Positions 33,377-39,350 of a stretch of DNA of 39,350 nt are shown in pieces (within the stretch, counting starts at the first letter, position 1; every line of letters begins with the position of its first letter). The stretch is from a bacterium (GTDB lineage: Bacteria > Margulisbacteria > Marinamargulisbacteria > JABGVJ01). Position numbers and translations under genes: made by a program. The notes under the pieces are model-generated. The model had not been told where the DNA came from. It was given only the letters and a program-made list of their open reading frames with translations, and searched no databases. The stretch covers positions 1 to 39,350 of the forward strand of contig JABGVJ010000077.1 of NCBI GenBank assembly GCA_018646105.1, written 5' to 3'.

Positions 33377-33480
33377 GCTTCACCCGCAGCTTCGCTGCAA
33401 AGGTTAAGGTTAAGATTAAGGTTAAGGTTTAACACTCACCCCCTAAACCCCCCTCTCCATAAATGTAGAGGGGGAATTTT
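33377..33480. repeat. Composite repeat, copy 4 (left flank of btuFCD)
   Basis: Three parts are in order: a hairpin gcagc-ttc-gctgc (33386-33398), a run of TTAAGG-type hexamers (about 33401-33428), then TTTAACACTCACCCCCTAAA and an inverted repeat with arms ccccctct (33449-33456) and agaggggg (33467-33474). The copy at 35931-36033 has the same parts in the same order and orientation. It fills the gap between ilvA and btuF. The final hairpin followed by aatttt could stop ilvA transcription. Confidence 0.88.
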
Positions 33481-33490
33481 AAAATGTAAT

Positions 33491-33511
33491 CCCCCGAAGG
33501 GCAGAAATATA
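33491..33511 (+). promoter_or_regulatory. btuF ribosome-binding site in a repeat fragment
   Basis: CCCCCGAAGGG (33491-33501) matches the start of the small hairpin after btuB (38099-38112). Its GAAGGG lies ten bases before the GTG start of btuF and is the only Shine-Dalgarno candidate. Confidence 0.45.
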
Positions 33512-34264
33512 GTGAGAAAATATTTATTCCTTTTTATTTTTAGTGTTTTACTTTTCAATTTTATTGTGGCAAAAGAATATAAACGGATTGTTTCTATTTC
33601 CCCGGTAGTGACGGAGATTGTGTATTTATTGGAAGCACAGGATAGGTTAGTGGGGGTGACCTCTGCCTGTGATTATCCTAAAGAAGCTTTAGAGTTACCT
33701 GAAGTAGGAGACTTTACCCAGCCGAATTTGGAGAGAATTGTGGCTTTAGAACCAGACCTGGTGGTGGGAATGGGTAACGAAAATAGTGTCTATAATCAGA
33801 AATTATTAAAGATGGGAATAGAAACGAAGGTTTTGGGGTCACCAAAATCATTTGCGGAAATATATAATATAATAGACTTACTAGGTAGTATATCGGGGCA
33901 AGAAGACAAGGCAGCAACAGTGGTGGCTGATTTGAAGGCGCAGGTTGTACAGATTAAAGATGAAAGTTTAAAGATGAAAGTGAGGCCAACTGTGTTGGTG
34001 TTGATTTGGGAGAGGCCTATGATTGCGGCAGGACAGGATACTTTTATCAATGAGATGATAGAAGCGGCAGGTGGGCAAAATATGATCAGGATTAAGAAAA
34101 TACAATATCCTCATATTAGTGCGGAATTAGTGTTACATCAAAAACCGGATATTATTATACGGGGTTATGATAAAGAAGAGAGCAGCATAGACCCGGATTT
34201 GTTGATGCGATCAGGACCGAGGTTTGTAGAAGGGGTGAGGGGGATGCAAAAATTATTTTTATGA
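33512..34264 (+). CDS. btuF: Cobalamin-type periplasmic binding protein BtuF-like
   Basis: A 250-residue class III binding protein with signal peptide MRKYLFLFIFSVLLFNFIVA. Family motifs are RIVSISPVVTEIVYLL near the start of the mature protein, RLVGVTSACDYP, LERIVALEPDLVVG and the C-lobe AGGQNMIR. The fold binds cobalamin or iron chelates. The cobalamin call rests on context: btuC and btuD follow, then a cobalamin riboswitch with a BtuB receptor, then metH. The start is GTG, with the RBS in a repeat fragment. It overlaps btuC by 4 bp. It is short by roughly 20 residues compared with typical BtuF, ending soon after the last core helix. Confidence 0.88.
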   Translation: MRKYLFLFIFSVLLFNFIVAKEYKRIVSISPVVTEIVYLLEAQDRLVGVTSACDYPKEALELPEVGDFTQPNLERIVALEPDLVVGMGNENSVYNQKLLKMGIETKVLGSPKSFAEIYNIIDLLGSISGQEDKAATVVADLKAQVVQIKDESLKMKVRPTVLVLIWERPMIAAGQDTFINEMIEAAGGQNMIRIKKIQYPHISAELVLHQKPDIIIRGYDKEESSIDPDLLMRSGPRFVEGVRGMQKLFL

Positions 34265-35223
34265 AAAGATTAGTTTTATTATTAGTTTTATTATTATTAG
34301 GGATTGGTTTGGCTTTGTTTTGTGGAGCTGTAAAGATTCCTTTGAGTGATTTGGGGCATTTGACGCAGGTGCAGCAAGATATTATTTGGCAGTTGCGGTT
34401 GCCCAGGATGCTGAATGCTTTTTTGGTTGGAGGGTGTTTGGCGACTGCAGGCGCTCTTTTGCAAGGTGTATTACAGAATCCTTTGGCAGATCCATATATA
34501 CTGGGGATATCAGCAGGTGCGGGTCTAGGAGTCGCGGTTTTATTTTTATTTAATTTTTTTGTGTTTTCCGTGTTTTTACCTTTTGGGGCTTTTGGGGGCG
34601 CGGTGCTTGCAGTATTTGCGACTTATTTTATTGTGAAGCTAACACGGAATTTTTCTATTTATAATTTTATTATGGCTGGTATTATTGTGAATACTTTTTT
34701 GGCGGCAGTAACAATGCTGATAGTTTATTTTTCCAAGGAAAAGTTTATGGGGTTGATGTTTTGGTTTATGGGTAATCTGGCTAATGCGGAGTTGAATAGG
34801 GTGGTGGTGATGATTTTACTTTCTGTGTTGGTGGTTGGTTATACGATGTTTTTGGCGTATCAGCTAAACATTGTGTCTGTAGGAGATAGTGAAGCTAATG
34901 CGGTGGGGATAAATGTAGCGGGTTTGAGAAAGAAAGTGTTTTTTATAGCTTCTTTTTTGACCGGGATTGCGGTGGCCAGTGGTGGGGTGATCGGGTTTGT
35001 AGGATTAGTGATACCGCATATGGTGCGGTTATTGTTTAAGTATGATTTTAGAGTGGTAATTCCGGTTTCGTATTTATTGGGTGGGATTTTTTTGATGTAT
35101 ATGGATACAATTTCGCGGTCTTTATTTAATGGGTTTGAGCTGCCGGTAGGGATATTGACGGCATTTATAGGAGCACCGTTTTTTTTATGGTTAATGATTA
35201 CCAAAATGCGCAAATCAGCGTAA
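34261..35223 (+). CDS. btuC: Cobalamin ABC transporter permease BtuC-like
   Basis: A 320-residue FecCD-family permease with about ten membrane helices. The hallmark segment is LRLPRMLNAFLVGGCLATAG, then LLQGVLQNPLADPYILGIS and AGAGLGV. The cytoplasmic coupling region includes SEANAVGINV, followed by SGGVIGFVGLVIPHMVRLL, the loop that contacts the ATPase. It pairs with BtuD as a homodimeric pore. It is translationally coupled at both ends: ATGA overlap with btuF and a 37-bp overlap with btuD. Confidence 0.93.
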   Translation: MKRLVLLLVLLLLGIGLALFCGAVKIPLSDLGHLTQVQQDIIWQLRLPRMLNAFLVGGCLATAGALLQGVLQNPLADPYILGISAGAGLGVAVLFLFNFFVFSVFLPFGAFGGAVLAVFATYFIVKLTRNFSIYNFIMAGIIVNTFLAAVTMLIVYFSKEKFMGLMFWFMGNLANAELNRVVVMILLSVLVVGYTMFLAYQLNIVSVGDSEANAVGINVAGLRKKVFFIASFLTGIAVASGGVIGFVGLVIPHMVRLLFKYDFRVVIPVSYLLGGIFLMYMDTISRSLFNGFELPVGILTAFIGAPFFLWLMITKMRKSA

Positions 35224-35963
35224 AGAATTTATCTTATCAAGTAAACGGAAAAGCTATTCTTAGGAATATCAGCCTGGAGTTTGGGGCTGGTGAAATAGTG
35301 GGTATCCTGGGGCCTAATGGCGCGGGTAAAACCAGTTTGCTAAAGCTGATGATGCAGGAATTATCAAAGTCTGCGGGTGATGTTTATCTTCATAACACAC
35401 GATTGGAAAATTATCCTAAAAAAGAATTGGCTAAGGAGTTTACTTATGTCACGGTAGCAAAACCGCTGGATTTTAATTTCACGGTTTATGAGATAGTGGC
35501 GATGGGTAGGTACCCCTATTTAAAAATTTTTTGTTTTCTAAGTGAAAAGGATACGCTGGCTGTAGATAAGGTTATAAAAGAAACTAAGCTTCATGATTAC
35601 AAACATAATTTTTTTAATACTTTAAGTCAGGGGGAGATGCAGAGGGTGATGATTGCTAAGGCTTTGGCGCAAGACACGCGGTTTCTTTTTTTGGATGAGC
35701 CTATAGCACATCTGGATATCAAGCATCAAAAAGAGATTATAGATATTTTGCAGACTAGAAAGACTCAATATCAGCAAGGGATAGTGGTGGTATCTCATGA
35801 TATCAATTTGTTGGCTAGGATTTGTGATCGGGTGGTTTTGTTGAAGGATGGTGCTGTTTATAAGGTGGGGAAGATGGCTGAGGTGATGAATAAAGGGGAT
35901 TTGGAAAGAGTGTTTGAGACAGAGATTTTGGCCTCACCCCCGCAGCTCCGCTGCAAAGATTAA
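35187..35963 (+). CDS. btuD: Cobalamin ABC transporter ATPase BtuD-like, C-terminus made by a repeat
   Basis: A 258-residue ABC ATPase. Walker A is GPNGAGKTS, the signature is LSQGEMQR, Walker B is RFLFLDEP followed by D-loop AHLD, and the switch His is in VVSHDINLL. These place it with FecCD-coupled ATPases. The ATG at 35187 lies inside btuC and is the only start that keeps the complete first strand. The last ten codons (ASPPQLRCKD) and the stop are encoded by the GC-rich composite repeat that begins at 35931. The natural C-terminus after FETEIL is therefore replaced; the core domain is complete and probably active. Confidence 0.93.
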   Translation: MVNDYQNAQISVKNLSYQVNGKAILRNISLEFGAGEIVGILGPNGAGKTSLLKLMMQELSKSAGDVYLHNTRLENYPKKELAKEFTYVTVAKPLDFNFTVYEIVAMGRYPYLKIFCFLSEKDTLAVDKVIKETKLHDYKHNFFNTLSQGEMQRVMIAKALAQDTRFLFLDEPIAHLDIKHQKEIIDILQTRKTQYQQGIVVVSHDINLLARICDRVVLLKDGAVYKVGKMAEVMNKGDLERVFETEILASPPQLRCKD

Positions 35964-36033
35964 GGTTAATATTAAGGTTAAGGTTTAACACTCACCCCCT
36001 AAATCCCCCTCTCTATTCTATAGAGGGGGACTT
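35931..36033. repeat. Composite repeat, copy 5 (right flank of btuFCD)
   Basis: It has the same composite structure as copy 4 and the same orientation: hairpin gcagc-tcc-gctgc (35942-35954), TTAAGG-type hexamers (about 35960-35983), TTTAACACTCACCCCCTAAA, and an inverted repeat with arms near 36005-36012 and 36022-36029. It supplies the 3' end of btuD. The following bases to about 36078 are AT-rich with no recognisable feature. Confidence 0.88.
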
Positions 36034-36078
36034 AATTTACTTTTATAAATAAAATTTTTACAAAAAGTGAAATTTTTT

Positions 36079-36107
36079 TTGCTTAATTTATGGATATGTC
36101 TTAAAAT
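36079..36107 (+). promoter_or_regulatory. Candidate promoter for the riboswitch-btuB transcript
   Basis: TTGCTT (36079-36084) and TAAAAT (36102-36107) are separated by 17 bp. The predicted start near 36114 is just upstream of the riboswitch core. Confidence 0.45.
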
Positions 36108-36246
36108 ACTTTGTATCAAATTTGGGAAATGGGTTTAAACCCCAGCTGTCGCGCAACCGTGAAGTCTTCAAGACGTAGCCGGGATGCCAAAAAAAATAAA
36201 ACAAGAACCTTCCAGAGATTCGCGAACTGGTTGAAGGAGGAAAAAA
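36108..36246 (+). promoter_or_regulatory. Cobalamin riboswitch controlling btuB translation
   Basis: The core has the conserved order GGGAA (36124-36128), a GGGT...ACCCC stem, AGCTGTCGCGCAACCGTGA (36144-36162), a short stem, then AGCCGGGATGCC (36177-36188), equivalent to the consensus ending in TGCC. It is compact. Downstream, cctt/aagg and ccag/ctgg (36208-36215 with 36227-36237, bulge ttg) form a hairpin that takes part of the RBS GAAGGAGG (36233-36240). Its loop contains CGCGA (36221-36225), complementary to UCGCG (36149-36153) in the core, the kissing-loop expected when ligand binds. The mechanism would be translational repression. Confidence 0.92.
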
Positions 36247-38067
36247 ATGAAAAGTAAAGTATTTACTAGTGTGATTTTTTGTCTATTATTAATTTCCAAT
36301 ATATATGCCGAGATGATTATTAAAGTTGAGCCAATGGTGGTGACGGCTAAGAAGTATGCGTCTTCTTTGGAAGAGACTGGCAGTAATGTGCAGGTTTTTA
36401 CCAGGGAAGAATTGACTCAATTAGGAGCGGAAACCTTAAAAGAGGCTATGGATTTATCCACAAATATAGCTAGTGTTTCGGGTGGTGGAGTGACTTCTAT
36501 TTTGCAGAGAGGGTTAGCTTCTAATGCGAGTAAGGTGCTCTGGAACGGGGTTGAACTAAAGGATCCGATCACACCGCAAGGCACGCCGTATTTGGATGTA
36601 TTGAATATAAATGATCTGGAAAGGATAGAGATTATCCAGGGTGCGAGCAGTAGTTTGTATGGTTCTGGAGCTATGGGTGGAGTGATCAATTTTATTTTCC
36701 GAAAAAATGTAAGTAATGTATTTGTGAATTATGCTACGGAAAAAATGGTTACAGGGTTGAATTATAATACGTATATTTTAGATACGGATTTGCAGCTTAA
36801 TGTGAGCTCTTCATATGATAATACGCTTTCTGATTTGGTTGACACTACAGAAAAAGATGCCAAGACAGTGCAGAATATACGGCTAGGGGTGCAACGGGAT
36901 TTTGGCAGAATTAGGACAAAGGTTCTTTATGCCCGGAATTTGGGTGTGTTTGAGCTGGATAATTTTTTTAGTACAGTGGATGATCCGGATTATCAATTAA
37001 ACTCTCTGCAAAATCTTTTTTCTGTTGCGACCTCGCTTAAGGTAAGAGAAAATCTGGAGTCAACTTTGATTTATAATCTTAATTCTATAGCTAGAGACAG
37101 TGTGAATGTGGCCGATGACGTGGATGCAACAGCGACAAGTTCTGAGTATAGGGGTAGTACAAATTATGTAGATTGGCGGAATTTGTGGGAGGTAAGTTCG
37201 GATATAAACGTACTTTTTGGGGCGGATTTGCATACAGAAAACGGGTCTAGTGAATATATCACTGCTTTTTATGAAAGTACGTTTGCGAATAAAGCTCAGT
37301 CTGTGAGAGGTGCTTATACACATTTTGATTATTTGAACCCCATTCTATCTATGAATACAGGCGTGCGTTTGGAAGAGTATGGAGGTAACTATATATCTAC
37401 CTATTCTTTAAGTTTTTTTCGGGATGTCCCTTATCTGGATAGTGTTATAAAGATAAACTGGCGAACTGGTTTTAGACATCCGAGCCTTTATGAAAAGTAT
37501 GATGTGTTTAGCGGGAATGAGAATTTGGAGGCAGAAAATTCGGTTTCTAGGGAAGTGACTTTAATAAAGGGTTTGGGTAAAACTGGACAGGCTAGTGTTT
37601 CTTATTTTGATTATGATGTCACGAACAGGATAAATTATAATAGCAGTACTTGGAAATATGAAAATGTGAGTGGGTTGACCAAAAGCAAAGGGGCGAGCGT
37701 TGCTTATGCTTTGAGGTTGCCAGCTATCCTGGATTTTTTGAAAACAGAATATACCAAAACCTATGCTCATACCGAAGGTGAGAAGACTTTGCTTATACCG
37801 GAAGATAAGGTGAGTTTTAGTACGGGTTTTTCATATCAGAATTTTTTGGCTGGTTTGTCTTTGATTTATGTGGGGCAAAGGTATGATTATGGCGATGTGG
37901 AGTTGGCATCTTATTATCTGGTAAATACTAAAATGCAGTGGTTGTTTTCTGAAAATAACAGGCTGTCTTTAACGATTAATAATCTTTGGAATACTAATTA
38001 TGTAGAGCGATCCGGATATGCTACCCAAGGTAGAATTGTGAGCGTGGGATATAGTCGAGGGTTTTAA
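36247..38067 (+). CDS. btuB: TonB-dependent cobalamin receptor BtuB-like
   Basis: A 606-residue outer-membrane receptor with signal peptide to Ala21 (NIYA/E). A TonB box-like EPMVVTA lies at 28-34. The plug domain follows (VFTREELTQLGAETLKEAM, RIEIIQGASSSLYGSGAMGG), then a beta-barrel ending in aromatic Phe (VSVGYSRGF), the signature needed for barrel insertion. Length equals Escherichia BtuB (about 614). Import of B12 is supported by the riboswitch directly upstream and btuFCD before it. No TonB, ExbB or ExbD gene is in the window. AAGGAGG lies six bases before the ATG and can be hidden by the riboswitch. Confidence 0.93.
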   Translation: MKSKVFTSVIFCLLLISNIYAEMIIKVEPMVVTAKKYASSLEETGSNVQVFTREELTQLGAETLKEAMDLSTNIASVSGGGVTSILQRGLASNASKVLWNGVELKDPITPQGTPYLDVLNINDLERIEIIQGASSSLYGSGAMGGVINFIFRKNVSNVFVNYATEKMVTGLNYNTYILDTDLQLNVSSSYDNTLSDLVDTTEKDAKTVQNIRLGVQRDFGRIRTKVLYARNLGVFELDNFFSTVDDPDYQLNSLQNLFSVATSLKVRENLESTLIYNLNSIARDSVNVADDVDATATSSEYRGSTNYVDWRNLWEVSSDINVLFGADLHTENGSSEYITAFYESTFANKAQSVRGAYTHFDYLNPILSMNTGVRLEEYGGNYISTYSLSFFRDVPYLDSVIKINWRTGFRHPSLYEKYDVFSGNENLEAENSVSREVTLIKGLGKTGQASVSYFDYDVTNRINYNSSTWKYENVSGLTKSKGASVAYALRLPAILDFLKTEYTKTYAHTEGEKTLLIPEDKVSFSTGFSYQNFLAGLSLIYVGQRYDYGDVELASYYLVNTKMQWLFSENNRLSLTINNLWNTNYVERSGYATQGRIVSVGYSRGF

Positions 38068-38116
38068 CACGCACTTTTTTTTAGGCTTCACCCTCTAGCC
38101 CCCGAAGGGGGGATTT
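38065..38116. repeat. Palindromic repeat, copy 6, possible btuB terminator
   Basis: TAACAC at the btuB stop, then GGCTTCACCCTCTAGC and a hairpin ccccc-gaa-ggggg (38099-38111) followed by a T-rich tract. It belongs to the same family as the other copies, with a shorter inverted repeat. It could end btuB transcription; the following 76 bp lead to metH with no clear promoter. Confidence 0.7.
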
Positions 38117-38192
38117 ATTTCTATTTTTCAGGTTTTTATTGTATTCTTTTTTTAGAGAAGTACGTATTTAAGGCTTTTGGGAGAGGTGTGTT

Positions 38193-39350
38193 ATGTCAAA
38201 ATTAAGTGAGCTGATTAAAAATAAAGTTGTGCTGCTGGATGGCGGGATGGGGACGTCTTTGCAAAGGATGAATTTGCAGGCGGCAGATTATGGCGGAGAG
38301 AAATATCTTGGCTGCTCTGAAGCGTTGCTTCTGTATAGCCCGGAGCGCGTGCAGGAAGTGTATGAAGGATATTTTGCAGCAGGATCTGATATTATTTTGA
38401 CCAATACTTTTGGGGCGACCAGAATTGTTTTAGTGGAGTATGGGTTGGAAGAAAAAGTACACGAGATTAACAGAATTGCGGCGGCATTAGCTAAGCAAGC
38501 TGCGGAAAAATATGCTACAAAAGAAAAACCCAGATTTGTGTGCGGTATCATGGGCCCGACTTCGAAATCTCTTTCGCTGACCAAAGAAATTAATTTTACG
38601 CAAATGGCGCAGGCTTTTGAGGAACAGACTTTAGGCTTGTTGGCTGGCGGTGTGGATTATTTATTAATTGAAACGCAAATGGATACTTTGAATTTAAAAG
38701 CTGTGTATGTCGGTATACAGGCAGCTTTTAGCAAAATAGCACGTACAGTGCCGATCGCAATCTCTGTTACGATGGAAAAGACAGGCACGATGCTGGCTGG
38801 GCAAAATATTGAGGCATTATATACATCAGTGGAACATATGCAACCGCTTTATGTGGGTTTGAATTGTGCACTTGGTCCAGAGCTGATGACGGAATATGCG
38901 CAACGGTTAGCCGCAATTTCGCGATTTCCGATAGTTTTAAAACCTAATGCGGGAATGCCGGATGCAGAAGGAAAAAATGTGACTACACCAGACAGTTTTA
39001 GTAAAGAGATGCTGGTCTCAGTGGAAAATGGCTGGGTGAATTTGGTGGGCGGATGTTGTGGTACTACTTGTGACTATATTAAGCGTTTAGGGCAGTTGAT
39101 AGCAGGGAAAAAGCCTAGAGAAGTTAAAACGGAGCCTGTGTCTCAAGTTTCTGGGTTGCAGAATTTGGTTTTGGAAACAGCAAAAAGGCCATATTTGGTA
39201 GGGGAAAGAGCAAATGTGATTGGGTCACGGATATTTAAGAATTTGATTATGGCCGATAAGTTTGATGAAGCAGAAGAAGTTATTCGTAAACAGGTCAAGG
39301 CGGGTGCTCATATCCTGGATATTTGTTTGACTAATCCGGATCGGGATGAA
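38193..39350 (+). CDS. metH: Cobalamin-dependent methionine synthase MetH, N-terminal part
   Basis: The first 386 codons of a gene that runs off the window. Residues about 12-305 are the homocysteine-binding barrel: LLDGGMGTSLQ, LTNTFGATR, CGIMGPTSKSLS, and zinc-ligand cysteines Cys225 (GLNCALG) and Cys288-289 (GGCCGTT). A linker leads to the start of the pterin-binding domain at about 334 (YLVGERANVIGSR, GAHILDICLTNPDRDE). MetH methylates homocysteine using methylcobalamin and methyl-tetrahydrofolate. Its location after btuFCD-btuB links B12 import to its use. GGGAGAGG lies seven bases before the ATG. No riboswitch is seen directly upstream. Cobalamin and activation domains must lie beyond the window. 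Confidence 0.95.
   Translation, partial: MSKLSELIKNKVVLLDGGMGTSLQRMNLQAADYGGEKYLGCSEALLLYSPERVQEVYEGYFAAGSDIILTNTFGATRIVLVEYGLEEKVHEINRIAAALAKQAAEKYATKEKPRFVCGIMGPTSKSLSLTKEINFTQMAQAFEEQTLGLLAGGVDYLLIETQMDTLNLKAVYVGIQAAFSKIARTVPIAISVTMEKTGTMLAGQNIEALYTSVEHMQPLYVGLNCALGPELMTEYAQRLAAISRFPIVLKPNAGMPDAEGKNVTTPDSFSKEMLVSVENGWVNLVGGCCGTTCDYIKRLGQLIAGKKPREVKTEPVSQVSGLQNLVLETAKRPYLVGERANVIGSRIFKNLIMADKFDEAEEVIRKQVKAGAHILDICLTNPDRDE

Noticed and set aside
33401-33428. Tandem TTAAGG hexamers, considered as a CRISPR or telomere-like array
   Set aside because: Units are six bases with no spacers, and the run is part of a composite repeat seen twice; no cas gene is near.
1-39350. tRNA, rRNA, prophage or insertion-sequence genes
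   Set aside because: No cloverleaf arms, rRNA-like sequence, transposase, integrase or phage structural gene was recognised by reading; a covariance search was not possible.

Overview
The window is AT-rich bacterial chromosome, densely coded, from an organism with an outer membrane. The evidence for a diderm is a pilus/type II secretin with a PilP-like partner, a TonB-dependent cobalamin receptor, and an RND pump with a lipoprotein adaptor. In-frame palindromic repeats encoding peptides such as LRQGFGGQA are, from memory, frequent in genomes of uncultivated candidate phyla (Margulisbacteria/WOR-1, Omnitrophica and similar). That placement is a guess, because no rRNA or ribosomal protein is present to test it.

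Layout. (1) 1-11.4 kb is a divergent type IV pilus/type II secretion-like locus. The minus strand carries a receiver protein, PilB ATPase, PilC platform, a major-pilin-like protein and at least two further prepilins, the last cut by the window edge. The plus strand carries an 800-residue FALL-type prepilin with a repeat-built ectodomain, another prepilin, a PilM-PilN fusion (GspL-like), PilO, PilP and a compact secretin. (2) 11.4-13.3 kb holds two glycosyltransferases that continue the operon. (3) 13.3-18.6 kb is a signalling island: an NMT1/THI5-like binding protein without a permease, two membrane sensor PP2C (RsbU-type) phosphatases, and a stand-alone copy of one sensor domain between them. 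(4) 18.7-23.7 kb carries miaB, a WecA/TagO-type phosphoglycosyltransferase, mtaB and glycyl-tRNA synthetase. (5) 23.7-28.5 kb is an RND adaptor and pump, closed by a strong terminator. (6) 28.5-30.6 kb (minus) is a Trk/Ktr potassium system. (7) 30.8-33.4 kb has a DHH phosphoesterase and threonine dehydratase. (8) 33.5-39.35 kb is a cobalamin block: btuF-btuC-btuD, a cobalamin riboswitch, a BtuB-type receptor, and the start of B12-dependent methionine synthase metH, which runs off the window.

How the genes fit together. The pilus locus would build a fibre or pseudopilus crossing both membranes. The cobalamin genes scavenge B12, and metH next door uses it; no B12 synthesis gene is seen here. 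The phosphatases would turn extracytoplasmic signals into partner-switch control, but their anti-sigma or antagonist partners are not in the window.

Two features run across genes. Four or five genes (the long prepilin, pilM, probably pilP, miaB, mtaB) have a TATAAT-type -10 box, mostly extended TGn, 7-9 bases before the ATG and no Shine-Dalgarno, which suggests leaderless mRNAs beside ordinary SD-led genes. From 18.5 kb onward there is a family of GC-rich palindromic repeats. Copies sit between genes, lie in frame inside mtaB (twice), form the C-terminus of btuD, and flank btuFCD as direct repeats of about 100 bp. No gene-free stretch exceeds 300 bases, and no tRNA, rRNA, CRISPR or insertion sequence was recognised.
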